DNA of 64,000 nt from assembly GCF_023159225.1 (NCBI RefSeq), contig NC_063168.1:61359398-61423397 (forward strand). The letters are read 5' to 3'. Of this stretch, positions 21,232 to 32,268 are shown one piece after another. Under the pieces are notes generated by a model, which made no database searches, was not told the origin of the DNA, and saw only the letters and a list, made by a program, of their open reading frames with translations. The stretch's first letter is position 1, and the number at the start of each line of letters is the position of its first letter. The DNA comes from Perognathus longimembris pacificus (Eukaryota > Chordata > Mammalia > Rodentia > Heteromyidae). A program made the translations under genes and the position numbers.

Positions 21232-21702
21232 CTAATCCTCTATTTTTGAAGCAAGATTTTGATAGTAGCTTTCCTAGTCAAACACCTTCATTGGTGCCTC
21301 CTGTTATCTACTTACCTGATGTCAAGGTTCTCCATACTTCATTCCTCATTATTTCCCCAACAGTAAGCCTATACTGGATATAATTTCTATCTTGTTCCTC
21401 ATTCCTCTGCTCTGTTTTGGGGTCCTTCCTCTCCATTCTTGCCTGTTGGAAATGTGGGTCTATCACCACCAGACATCGCTTGAACGTTAGTGGCCCAAGC
21501 CCAGTCCACTGCTCGGCCCTTGCCACCTGCTGTCTTCCCCAGCCTGACCCACCAGGTGTCAGGACCTGTCAGCTCCCATCTGGGGGAAAAGGAAGCTGTG
21601 GGTTGGGCAGCTTAGCCCCCTGTCGTGGTTGCCAGTGGTTGCCAGTGGTGGCCTGTGCAGTCTACACCACTTGCTGGCCCTGGCCCCTGTGAGCACACGC
21701 AC

Positions 21703-21813
21703 CCTCAGTGCCCACTGCCCGGAGTGGGTGTACGTTGTGTTTGTAGATGAACTTCTCCTCAAGCACCATCTGGATGGCGATGATGATCTGGGCCATGATG
21801 ATCAACAGGTCCC
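21703..21813 (-). CDS. SLC35F6: SLC35F6 coding exon 5
   Basis: A 111-nt exon encoding the end of Gly179 through residue 215 plus one base: DLLIIMAQIIIAIQMVLEEK, then FIYKHNVHPLRAVGTE. It matches human nearly residue for residue. The acceptor is CTCCTCAG and the donor G|GTGCGT. No single long open frame reveals it, because it is short and its frame is closed nearby. Confidence 0.95.
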
Positions 21814-22490
21814 CTGAGGAGAGGAGGTTCAGGTGAAATCAGGGCTGCACTGTGAATAGGGTTGGTGACATGAGGGCCCCAGGGACAGAACAACTGCCAG
21901 CTTCTAACTTTTTGGGGTCCCCTATGGCAGTTATAACTGCCATTCCCTGGCTCCCCAGCCTGAGGGGCAGGGAGGGGCTCCAGAAGGTCCAGAGACCTGT
22001 GTGGGCTGGAGAGTTGTGCAACAGGGCAAGCAGGTCGTGTAAGGAGCAGTAGGCTTGAGACAAGACATTTCTGGCATAATCTTGACTCTAAGTGACCAAG
22101 GGCAGTCACCTCGTTATAAAGGGTTGCTTTGGAAAGGCTACTGTGATGAGGAATGCACAGGCCTGAGCTCCAGGCTGGGCCTCAGGCAAGTGCTCCATAA
22201 TGGTCCTCCCACCCCTTACCCAGGCCTGCCGTTTGTATGTGCATTTAAGAATCACAGGCCCAAACAGCCTCACTCAGACCTTCCACTCCTTACCTACTCC
22301 CCTCAGGCTGTGCCTCTTCCTTGGCAGTCATGCCCCTCTCAGATGTCCCTCACTTCCTCCACCCCTTGAGAACAGGTGTGTGCTGTTATCCTGTACTACA
22401 TCGGCCAGAGGTTGGCTGAGTGTGTGGGACAAATCTAGATTCCGGGGCGGGGGGCAGGACAGGCAGCCCAGGGTTCCCACCTGGCCGCAC

Positions 22491-22703
22491 CTGTGATCAC
22501 TTCACTGAGCTTGTGCTGACTGTCGTGCTTGCTCAGGAGGTCAGCCAGGCCCACGACCACCAGCCCTGCGATGGTGGCCAAGATACCCAGCCATTGGCTT
22601 GGTGCCAGCCTCCGGCCCAGGAAAGCCACCGAGAACAGGCCTGTGAATATGATCACAGCACCCCGAAGCATCTGGAAGCTGGAGGCGCTGGTCATGTTCA
22701 GGG
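22491..22703 (-). CDS. SLC35F6: SLC35F6 coding exon 4
   Basis: Encodes Ala108 to Gly179 (split codons at both ends). It includes ALNMTSASSFQMLRGAVIIF and LGILATIAGLVVVGLADLLS, two membrane segments of the EamA/DMT-type fold. The NMT sequon is the conserved glycosylation motif in this family member. The acceptor is TTCTAG and the donor G|GTGCGG. Confidence 0.96.
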
Positions 22704-22911
22704 CTAGAAGGAGAGATGGGATAGTTAGGTCCTGAGGCAAAGGCGGGCTGCCACCAAGGGTCTCCAGGAAAACCATCAATATGTCCTCGTGTGTGTGTGT
22801 GTGCGTGCACGTGTGCGTGTGTAGTGGCTTCATGTGTTGTGTCTGTGGAGGGATGGTTTCACTGGTGGCTCTTTCATGCATGGCTCTCGCTGAGCCTGGC
22901 TGGCTACTCAC

Positions 22912-23083
22912 CCACATACATGAGGCTGGTCCCCGTCATGTCACAGAGGGTTGGGGGCAGGAAGATAAGGGAATTGAAGGACTGCTGGAGGTGCACACTG
23001 GAGTCTGACTGCCCTGTGGATCTGCATCGGAGCAGGAAGAAGGCAGCCAGGCAGGAGAATTCTCCCAGGAACATACCCACTGC
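22912..23083 (-). CDS. SLC35F6: SLC35F6 coding exon 3
   Basis: Encodes residues 51-107 plus one base. It starts AVGMFLGEFSCLAAFFLLRC, continues through a polar loop with divergent residues (STGQSDSSVHLQQ) and ends DMTGTSLMYV. It contains one membrane segment and the start of the next. The acceptor is CTTGCAG and the donor G|GTGAGT. Confidence 0.96.
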
Positions 23084-23797
23084 CTGCAAGCACAAGAAGC
23101 CCCCCATTCCATGCTGATGGGATCCTGGGGATCATCCTTAGCAGTACTGTTTGTTAATGAAACATTTCTTCAGACCACAGCTCACTCAGAACCCTGACAT
23201 GTCAGACACACAAAAGCAGAGCTGTTGTGGAAGGCCAGATAGGCTCCTGGCTCTGCCCGGATACCTCCAAACCATTCCAGAGGAAGCTCTAAGGCCATGT
23301 GACCGTGGGTGAAGACCCTCATGCAGGTCAACCACTCACCATGGTCCACATGAAGAAAAGAAGGCTGAGAGAGGTTCAAATCCTCATGGGAGGCTACAAA
23401 GAAGGTGCTGGCAGATGGGTGAAATCTGTTTGCAGACTGCCAGTCCAGTAAAGGGGTGTCTTTTATTCTTTTATTGATGGGATCTGCCCCATCCTGGTGG
23501 GGGCCTGGTCTCAGGTGGATGGAGAACAGGCCTTTGCCACTGAGGGTGGCACTTTCTGCATGCCTTGTGATTAGTGAGAGCAGACTCCTGGCTAGGACTT
23601 ATGCAGACAGGCCTCCCTGGAGGACTGTGTCCATGGTCCTCTTGCAGGGGCACTCTCAGAGGACCTGGCCATGTTCTGGGAGAGAAGCAGATGGTTCTTT
23701 TGGGATCAGGGCAGCTTTGTTCCTAGGCCAGAAAACAGCCTAGTCTCAGGGCCCCCATGTGAGGCCTGGGAGACAGGTAGGGGAGCAGGGCCAGTAC

Positions 23798-23870
23798 CTG
23801 GAGGAAGGGGTGCTGAAAGGGGTGCTCCTGGCTCCCTCCACAGCCCTCCGCTGTGAAGTTGTCCGCCCAC
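23798..23870 (-). CDS. SLC35F6: SLC35F6 coding exon 2 (short luminal loop)
   Basis: This 73-nt exon is easy to miss. It completes Lys26 and encodes residues 27-50, starting WADNFTAEGCGGSQEHPFQH and ending PFLQ. Human has WADNFMAEGCGGSKEHSFQH, so the match is clear. The acceptor is GATGCAG and the donor CAG|GTACTG, which is weaker than consensus at position +5. Confidence 0.95.
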
Positions 23871-24007
23871 CTGCATCAGAGAGAGGGAAGGTCAGCCTGG
23901 CAGCACACAAGAAGTGTTCCATTTGGCCTGGTTTTAGACTCAGCCCCAGCCAGAGCTCCTTCTCAGAAGGTCCAGTCTCAAAGGTGCGGAATCCGTGTTG
24001 TTTCTTT

Positions 24008-24210
24008 TTTAGTGTATGCATATGTGGGTACTAGGGCCTAAATTCTGGGTCTCATGTTTTCCCTTGGCCTTTTCTGTTCACAACTAGCGCTCTACCACTT
24101 ATGCCACAACTCTAGCTCCTTGTTTTGTTTTTGAGATAGGGCTGGCCTTGAACTTGTGGTCTTTCTGCTTCTCAAGAACAGAGATAGGTATGTACCAGCA
24201 TTTCTGGAAG
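24008..24210 (-). mobile_element. Old SINE (ID/B1 related)
   Basis: Strongly diverged antisense copy. Confidence 0.5.
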
Positions 24211-24361
24211 CAAGCAGATTTACGTTTACATGTTTGATAAGTTTATTTCAACTTAATTTGGTCTCTTATTTGCACGTTTAAAAACATTACTTTGAGAAGG
24301 GGTCCACAGGTCACACCAGCCTGCCAAAGGGATCCGTGGCCACTGTCAAAAGCTTCTGGTC

Positions 24362-24540
24362 TAGCCCGGTGCTGGTGGCTCATGTCCATAATCCCAGATA
24401 CTCAGGAGGCTGAGATCTGATTGTGGTTTGAAGCCAGCCTGGGCAAAAAAGTCCAGGAGATTCTTATCTCCAATCAACCAGCAAGAAGCCAGAAGAGAAA
24501 CTGTGATTCAAGTGGTAGTGGGCCTGTCTTGAGTTCAAAC
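24362..24540 (+). mobile_element. B1-headed composite SINE
   Basis: Sense copy, right half truncated, ending in a CA/GC-rich microsatellite (24560-24602). Confidence 0.7.
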
Positions 24541-25870
24541 ACTTTTTTTGTGGAGCGTGCACACATGCACGCGCAGGCACACATGCACATACGCACACAA
24601 ACATGAAACTTCTCGTCTACGTTATCTCTGGGGCCGGAGATGATCACCTGATTGTCTTCACAGAGCCTGAGTGGCCCTCAAGGTCCTTCCAATGCTCTCT
24701 CTAAAGCGGGTGGCAAATGCATTGCAGTCATGGAGGAACAGACCAGTGATCACCACAGTGGCCGGCTGGGACTGCAGCACCAGGCCCCACACAGCTCAGA
24801 AATCTTCAGAGGCACGCCACTTCCCCTAGTTCCACCAGTCACCCTGAACCATGTCACCCGGCACCAAAGCTCCTCTCCTCAATTTCACTTTTGCTAACTG
24901 CTCCATCTTCAGAATTTAAAATTTTCAGTTAAAGTCCTTTTGGATATTTGGAGATTTTTCTGACTTTATGATTCTTTTTGCCTCCTGTCTGTAAACAGTT
25001 CCAGCTTTTCCTAGCCTTTTGCTCCTTAGGCTGCTGACTTCTGGAAATGCTCTGGAGGACTAAGATCTGGTCCCCAAGATGAGATTTGACCCAGAGACTG
25101 ACAAGAAAATGGCATTTCCTTTGCACTGGATAAGATGGGTCAGCTGACACAGCTCTATTGCACTAGCCATGTCACTTGCCAACTGCAGTCAATGCACATC
25201 TGGAGCTGTTTGCTTTGGGCCCAAGCTGGGAATCAAGGTGAGCCAGAGGTGAGACCGGGCTGGTGGGTGAGGAGGGGGGTTCTTGCTTCAGGGTGGGGCA
25301 CTCTTTGGGAAGATGACTGCCAGCTTGGCTGAGCTCCCTCCTCTCCTTCAAAGGGATGGGTGTCTTGGCTTTCCCCACCAGGCAGGTCTGTTTTGACAGG
25401 GCTCACTGGCAGGCTTCCCGCTAGGGAAATGCAATCTTTTTGTATCTAAGAGCCCAGCAGACTGAGGGGACTGAGTGTCAGCATGAAAGGCTACCTTGCT
25501 CAGAGTTATCTTTTCTTGCCAGGGAGGAGACACACAGGCCTGCAGGGTGTACATCAGGCTTTGGTTCACTGCGCAGGCTTAGGACCTGGGACCTCACAAC
25601 TGAGAGTCAAAATCCATCCTCTGTGTGTTTGAGGAGAGCCATGACACCCATGCAGGATGGCATACTTTGCTGTTTGCCAATGCTTCAGAGACACTCAATT
25701 CACTGAGTACTGCCTTGGCCCTGGTCTGTGCTGGACATGATCTGTGGGCTGTTCTGGTCAATCCTTACAAAGATCCTCCATTTCAGAGGGGAACTCTGAG
25801 TTTCAGGGTATAGACAGCTGCTTAGGTGTATTTAACACTGCAGCCCCGGGGGTCAGAAAGGAAGCAGAAA

Positions 25871-26135
25871 CTGAGTATGGTGGTTCACATGTGTATTCCT
25901 CCCTACTTGGGAGACAGTGATAAGGAGAACTGCAGCTGAAGGCTTGGCAGGGCAAAAGTTTGCAAGACCCCACCTCAACCAATAAAAGTGTGGATTGGTG
26001 GAGTGCACTTATCATCCTAGCTATGCGGAAAATGTAAATAGGGTTGTGGTCCACGTCAGCCTAGGCATACTACCAGACCTTATTTGAAAAATAACTGAAA
26101 TAAAGCCCTGGTTCAAACTCCAGTATTGAAAATAA
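25871..26135 (+). mobile_element. Pair of old B1 elements
   Basis: Two diverged B1-like monomers in sense, followed by a B-box-like GGTTCAAACTCC. Confidence 0.5.
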
Positions 26136-26435
26136 GGCAGCAGTATGTCTTGCATGTGACATAGTATATACTGACTTTCAGTCAACAGTATTAAAATACT
26201 GGGAACATGGCAGGTATTCAATGGGACAGAACCCCTTTTTGAGCCTTCTCCCCCTTTATTATCATGCAGCAAGCAGATGCTACCTCTCCATATATTGGGG
26301 TAAGTGGAGCCCCACTGTGGCCCAGTCTGCAAGCTCATTCATTCTCTAGAACCCATCCTGCAGGCTGAGATAGAAGTAGCTATTGTCCTTGCACTTCCAG
26401 AGCCACAAAATGAGGAACTTAGAAAACAAATTCAG

Positions 26436-26652
26436 GGGGCTGGGGATATAGCCTAGTGGCAAGAGTGCCTGCCTCGGATACACGAGGCCCTAGGTTCGAT
26501 TCCCCAGCACCACATATGCAGAAAATGGCCAGAAGCGGCGCTGTGGCTTAAGTGGCAGAGTGCTAGCCTTGAGCGGGAAGAAGCCAGGGACAGTGCTCAG
26601 GCCCTGAGTCCAAGGCCCAGGACTGGCAAAAAAAAAAAAAAAAAAAAAAAAA
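26436..26652 (+). mobile_element. ID-headed composite SINE (young)
   Basis: Perfect 15-bp target duplication AGAAAACAAATTCAG at 26421-26435 and 26653-26667, with a long A-tail of about 24 bases. Confidence 0.92.
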
Positions 26653-28433
26653 AGAAAACAAATTCAGTCATTATCTCATGAAACGCCTTGCCAAATGAAG
26701 AACCCAGGGCTGGAGTTAGTGTGAGGGCCTAGGGGCTGATCAGGTGCTGAACCAGGGCGAGGCACCAGGAATAGCACGCATTAAGTTCCATGTCCTTTCC
26801 CTGTAACCTCCTTACAACTTCTTACTGCCCCACTATGGTTTTCTCTGTAGACGTCATATTCTGGGGGGGCAGTTGCTGCTGGCAGAGGCTAGCTCCTTTC
26901 AAGATTCCCTGAGTGTAGGCAGGCAGCTGCGGAGAAAGCAATCTTGGTGGGTGGTGAGTCATCGCTGGCAGGCCTGACCACACTCAGAGCTCAGCATCTT
27001 GGGTGGGTTGTGCCCATGGTGGCCAGGGGTGATACAGAGATTGAGGAAGTAGCTGGTGTATCCAGGCCGATTAGCTACGTGTCCTGTCAAATCTCTGCAT
27101 TTCCTTCCATATGCCCAGCTGGTCAAGCCCAGTGAGGCAGCTTCTTTCTGTTGCCCAGGAATCTAGAAGGATCAAGGTCTCTCTAATTCTAGGATGTTTA
27201 GCAATTACCATAGCTTATGAGAAGACAAATGTCTCCTCCGCAAATTGTACAGTGCCTGGGAAGAAGGCAGTATAGGAATCATCGTGCCCATTTCACTGAT
27301 GGAGAGACTGAGGCTCAGAGAGGCCCAGTGACTCATCTCGCCTCACAGCTTCTAAACCTCATGTTATTTCCCTTTTACTGTACTGCCTCAGGCTTCTTTC
27401 AGCTGGCCCTGTAACCCCTTTGAAGCAACAATCTCAAGCCAGTTCATGGAACCTGAGTGTGGGGGCAGGTGCCAAGGGCAAAAGTTGGAGTTGGCATGGA
27501 AAGGACAGTGGGAGCTTCTCTAACAGAGAGGCTTGGTACCAGGCAGGCTCCCTTGTCCCGGAGTAAAGGGGCACCAGGCCTGTATACCCTCCTTTTCCTG
27601 GGCCCTATGGCCTGCATAAAGTCAGGAAGGACCTGCACCTACCTTAGGTATCTCCTTAGTCCTCCTCCAATGTAGAACCTCCTGGCCAGCAGGAGTGTGA
27701 TGTGGTCATGTTGGGGTCTCAGGAAGGCTCAGACAAGAGATGAGGAAGGGTATTTGATTCAGGAGAATGGGGCTCCAAAATGGGCATCAGCCTATCATAG
27801 GCACTGGGTCTGACAGAAAGAAAAGGTCTCAAGGAGATGATAAACAGCCTTGGGAAAGAGAAGCAGCTACTTCCCAGCCAGGGGCAAAGGGCTAGCCCAG
27901 ACTGGTAGCTTTTCTTCCCAGCGGCATGTGATCTGTCCCACAGCCTTCCATAACCTGCTGAGTGAGCAGAGGAGAGCGGATTCGTGGTCCTAGCACAGCA
28001 AGTGTGTGCTCACACACACTTCCTCATTCCCTGCTCTGAGTCTTCCTGAGACCCCAGGATGACCGCATTATACTCCTGCTGGTCAAGACACTGCCTGAGC
28101 TCTTTGGCAAAATGAGCAGGCTGATGGCAGGATTCCTGGGTCCAGGCACAGACCCAAGGGGAGTGCACCCTAGGACTAGAGGGGAGGGGAGCATGGCACC
28201 TTCCAGACACAGGTTTTGCCTATCCAGTGTTGGGGGGATGAGAGGAGGTAGGGCTTTGGAACACTACAGTTCCAAAGAAAGGATGGGACTATAGTCCCAA
28301 GACTTGGGTGCTAGTAGCCCCCATCTCCACATCAGCCAACTGAGTCACAAAATTGATTTCTTGTGGGGCCTTCCCTGTAAATTGTGGGGATTAGACGGGT
28401 TGATTTCCTTTCCCTCCCTCCCTCCCTTCCTTT

Positions 28434-28620
28434 TTTTGCCAGTCCTGGGGCTTGAACTCAGGGCCTGAGAACTGTCCCTGGCTTCTTTTTGCTCAAGGGT
28501 AGCACTCTACCACTTGAGCCACTTCTGGCTTTTTCTATATATGTGGTGCTGAGGAACTGAACCCAGGGCTTCATGTATACGAGGCAAGCACTCTACCACT
28601 AGGCCATATTCCCAGTCCCA
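28434..28620 (-). mobile_element. ID-headed composite SINE
   Basis: Antisense copy with a small deletion in the right module. Confidence 0.8.
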
Positions 28621-28654
28621 ATTTCTATTTTTAACAGTTACAAAACACCCATAA

Positions 28655-29025
28655 GTTGGGCATGGCAGTTCAGGAGAATTGTAACTTTAAAGCCAGCCTG
28701 GGCTATACAGTAAGAACCTGTCTCAAAGGAAAAACAAGTAAATAAATAGACAACCCTGAATGACTAACAAGTCCCTAGCCTCACTCCCATCGGCAGTTGA
28801 GAGCATGAATTCTAGTTGGGGGTATAGCAATGGTAGAACAATTGCCTAGTACTAGTGAAGTCCTGGATTTGTTCCCAAGCACCATTAAAAAAAAAAAAGA
28901 AAAAAAGGAACATACTTTTGAGCCAAGCATGATAACACATGTCTATAATGCAAGCACTCAAGAGGCTGAGTCAGCAGGGATCATGTGTTCAAACATAGCA
29001 AGATTTGGTCTTAAAAAAAAAAAAT
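28655..29025 (+). mobile_element. Cluster of B1, ID and B1 monomers
   Basis: B1 at 28655-28740, solo ID-like element with A-tail at 28814-28903, B1 with A-tail at 28922-29023; all sense. Confidence 0.6.
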
Positions 29026-29039
29026 AATGGATTTAGAGC

Positions 29040-29245
29040 CAGGCTACATTGTTTCAAATAGAATCTCAGGCACCTGGTAGATGAGTTGAACTTGGCTATT
29101 TACTTAATCTTTTTTGTACCTCAATTGACTTATCCAGGGAAGATGAACTTGTCTACCTAGCTGGGTGGTTGTGAGAATTCTGGGTCCACACGAAAGGTGG
29201 CCAGAGCAGTGCCTGGCATGTGGTAGACTGGGTGCTCTCTGGGTA
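29040..29245 (+). repeat. MIR remnant
   Basis: GAGTTGAACTTGGCTATTTA followed by CTCAATTGACTTATC and GCCTGGCATGTGGTAG match the MIR layout. Confidence 0.55.
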
Positions 29246-29397
29246 CTGACTGCAATGCCAACTGCTGTCTGACCGCTTGATGGGAACTAAAGGCCATTAG
29301 TATCTTTCCAATCGATAGTTAGATCAGGGTGTTCATGTTGCTCTCCCACATCCTTTCTCTAAAAGCATCCTTCCCGTAGTCTGGATATTTTAATTTA

Positions 29398-29605
29398 CAT
29401 TTTTGGTGGTACTAAGGGATTGAACTCAAGGTCTTACACATGTTATGCAAGCACTCTACTGCTTGAGCCAAACCCCTAGTCTTTTTGTGTCCACTGTTTT
29501 TGAGACAGGGTCTTACCAGCTTTGCCTGGGCTAGCTTCAAGTTCTCAATTCTCCTGCATCTACCTCCTGAGTAGCCGGGATTACAGGTTATCACGCTTGG
29601 CTTAC
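29398..29605 (-). mobile_element. Old ID plus B1 SINE
   Basis: Antisense; ID-like part 29398-29470 and B1-like part 29490-29602. Confidence 0.55.
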
Positions 29606-30813
29606 AGTTGTCTTTAGAGTACTTAGGATCCAACTCTGGGGCCTGTTTCAGGATGGGAAGATCCTGAAAGGCCCCCTACTAGGTTACAAGGTAGAGGACA
29701 GAACCAAAGGTTAGGCCTCTCAACTCAGAGACTCCTTCCTGACTCACGGATAATCTCTGACTTGGAGCCTCCTGGGTTTGAGGAGCCTCTTGATTGGTTT
29801 GGAGTTTTTAAAGGAAAGAGCTGAGTCAGTAGTTTACCCCAGTAGTAAGTGACCATTTGGACTCTCTTGGAAGACAGGGTCCCTGGCAGACTTACAGTCA
29901 CTCTTCAGTGTTTAACCAGGCTTTGGCTTGTTTGATAGCTGAATTCAGTTCAGATCAGTTCAGATCCTGACTTGAGATGAGGGCCCTTGGGTAGAGCTTC
30001 TTTATAACCAAGGGCTCAGCCCAAGGAGTGATCTCTGGGAGACCAGCAGTTCTCTTCACAGGACATAGTTAGTCAGAGGGAAACCCAAGACAACAAGATA
30101 GCGATACCCAAAGTGCCAAGGACTGTGCTTTCTTTCAGGGGATGGTGGACATGGTGATGGCCACAAGTGTACACATCTGTTTCCTCCACCTGAGATTCTA
30201 AGCATCTCATAGGCAGGAGGTACCTTAGAACCATGTGATAAGGTGAATAGTGTCTCCCAGGCTCTCCTCTGAAGCTCCTCACATCACTGATCAAGTATGC
30301 TAGACACAAATGTCTCAGATAAGAGTAAGAAATGGCCTCCTCTCTGAGAAGGTTGGCAAGTACAAAGTGCAGAGATGGATAAAAAAAACAAAAACAAAAC
30401 CTGGGGGGCCTACAGCCCAGTGCAGAGGGTTAGCTTCCACAAGTCACCACACTGGAGCCCGGTAGGGCCCAGATGGAAATGAGGCCTGGCCAGAAGAGGA
30501 CACTGTCCACTGTCTGTGTGCACTGGGAATCAGTCTGGCCAAGGGTCAGTTTCTGGGCACTGCTGGGGCTGTTAATGGTGAATGGAAGGTGAAGGGATGC
30601 CCTGTTCTGAGGTGGAAGTAGAAAAACTATCAAGAGATAGACCGTGACAGAAAGGAGGCAAAGCCCAGTGCCTCAGCCTCCTGAGTAGGCTGGCTCACAG
30701 TCTCTAGCCTCCTGGGTAGGGTCTTCACTGTCACCCCTAAGCCTAAGAGCTGAGCTACTTACCTGTCCTCACTGTCTGGGTTAAGAACCCTTCTCTTCTC
30801 CTCCCCTCCCACC

Positions 30814-31035
30814 CCCTTGTGGGGCTTGAACTCTGGGCCTGGGCTCTGTCCCTGAGCTCTTCAGCTCAAGGCTAGTGCTCTACCACTTGAGCCACAGTGC
30901 CACTTCTGGTTTTCTGGTGGTTAATTGGAGATAAGAGTCTCCCGGACTTTCCTGCCTGGGCTGGCTTTGAACGGGGATCCTCAGATCTCAGCCTCCTGAG
31001 TAGCTAGGATTACAGGCGTGAGCCACAGGCACACC
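30814..31035 (-). mobile_element. B1-headed composite SINE
   Basis: Well-preserved antisense copy. Confidence 0.85.
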
Positions 31036-31776
31036 TGAAACTCTTGATACAGTATGTCGGCCTGCCTCTTCCTTTCCCAGGTTCCCCATCTGCTACCAGC
31101 AGCCACACAGTGGATTCCCTGTTCAAAGGACTCTTCAGGTGAGCTTCTTTCAAATCACTTTCAACAAGTCCCTTCCCAGCTCAATATCCCCTCTGGAAAA
31201 AAAAACAAAACACGGTGCTGGTGACAAGCCACCTTCAAGCTGGCCTTTCTGTTCCCTGCCTTCAAGTCTCAGCCATAAAGAGAATCTCATGGAAAGTCAG
31301 AGTGCGTGGTGGTGCACGCCTGTGATCCCGGCTATGAGGGCAGAGTTAATGAGACTCTCTTAAAAACAAGGACAAAAGGCAGGACGGCAGCTCAACTGGT
31401 CCAGGGTTTCGTTCACAGTACCACAAAACATACGTTGTCCTGGTTGTTTTTAAAGAACCCCACCTAAGAACCGAGGTGTAATTCGAATCCCTCCTCTCCC
31501 CCTACCCCCAGCCCGTCCGTCGTCACGGGCACCGATCACTCGGCCCACCCAGCAGGTCCCCACAGGGGCCGGCATGCCCACCCACGCCTAGGGAAGACCG
31601 CGGGGAAACTGAGGAAACGGAGGTCTCTCACCCGCTCGGGTGGTCCGTGAACGGAATCAGGGCCCACCCATGGGCGAGCCGGGGAAGCCCGAAAGCAGAG
31701 CCGGAGGGTGCGGCACGGGCGCCGAGGGGCGTCCGCGGGCCCCGTGCGCTCCCTCCGACCCCGCGAGGACACTCAC

Positions 31777-31853
31777 TTGGCCGACAGCGTGTTGATGGAG
31801 CCGGTGACGAGCATGAGCCCGGCCAGGAACAGCTGGTACTTGGTCCAGGCCAT
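31777..31853 (-). CDS. SLC35F6: SLC35F6 coding exon 1 (start, first membrane segment)
   Basis: The start codon is at 31853-31851. It encodes MAWTKYQLFLAGLMLVTGSI followed by NTLSA, plus two bases of Lys26. The hydrophobic run at about residues 7-22 is the first membrane segment or a signal anchor. The donor is AA|GTGAGT. It lies in a CpG island, and the sequence is essentially identical to the human N-terminus. Confidence 0.96.
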
Positions 31854-31944
31854 GGTGGTGGACGCAGGGCCCGCAGGGAGTCCGCGAAACTCCGGCGGGG
31901 GATAAGGGGCCGGGGGGGGGGGAGGGGGCGGGGCCTGTGCCCGG

Positions 31945-32002
31945 AGAGCTTCCGGGCCGCGCCTCACGTGACCCGAGCGGCCCCGCCCCGCCCCGCCCCG
32001 TG
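31945..32002 (-). promoter_or_regulatory. SLC35F6: SLC35F6 promoter: CLEAR-type E-box, ETS site and GC boxes
   Basis: The minus strand reads GTCACGTGAG at 31972-31963, a 9/10 match to the CLEAR consensus GTCACGTGAC bound by TFEB/TFE3 (and by USF/MYC factors). A CCGGAAGC ETS-type site lies about 10 bases away, toward the gene (about 31949-31956). On the other side are repeated GC boxes (CCCCGCC four times, 31981-32001), likely Sp1/KLF sites. The E-box is about 110 bases upstream of the ATG. A CLEAR site suits a lysosomal membrane protein, but function is inference. Confidence 0.6.
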
Positions 32003-32268
32003 CCCCGGGACGCGCGGTGGACGGGCGTGCGTTCCGCAGTTGCGCCGCAGCGCTGGCGGGATGGCTTTGGAAGGTTTTTTTCCTGGGCTCCCTGCTCGCT
32101 TTTCGAGGTGCTGGTGATTGAATGCATGGGAATCACACGCGTTAGCCAAAGCCCTCCGCCACAGGACTACATTCCCCCTACCTGGCCTCTCCACTTGTAA
32201 GGCAACGTGCGCGTGCGCGGCCAATCCTGGGACTTGAACTCAGGATCTGGGCGCTGGTCCTTGAGCTT

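Larger units (their letters stand above)
23871..31776 (-). other. SLC35F6: SLC35F6 intron 1
   Basis: A 7.9-kb GT-AG intron. Repeats are listed separately. The stretches 24900-25860, 26670-28430 and 29620-30800 hold no exon or RNA gene that I can recognise; a MIR-like remnant lies near 27290-27360. Confidence 0.85.
17750..31990 (-). other. SLC35F6: SLC35F6 gene (whole transcription unit, approximate ends)
   Basis: Gene-level entry for solute carrier 35 member F6 (formerly C2orf18, ANT2-binding protein), a multipass protein of the nucleotide-sugar/drug-metabolite transporter superfamily. It is reported in lysosomal and mitochondrial membranes; its substrate is not established. Coding exons in transcript order: 31777-31853, 23798-23870, 22912-23083, 22491-22703, 21703-21813, 18807-19276. 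They total 1116 nt, giving 371 aa, the same length as human. All introns are GT-AG, and intron phases join without frameshift. Intron 1 is 7.9 kb. The 3' end is uncertain. KCNK3 lies upstream and CENPA downstream, all on one strand. Confidence 0.96.
31500..32060. other. CpG island at SLC35F6 exon 1
   Basis: Very high GC and CpG density spanning exon 1, 5' UTR and upstream 200 bases. It is a typical broad housekeeping promoter. Confidence 0.85.

Noticed and set aside
31647..32136. Open frames on both strands across the SLC35F6 CpG island
   Set aside because: GC-rich stop-poor sequence. Only the short MAWTKYQ... start matches a protein family.
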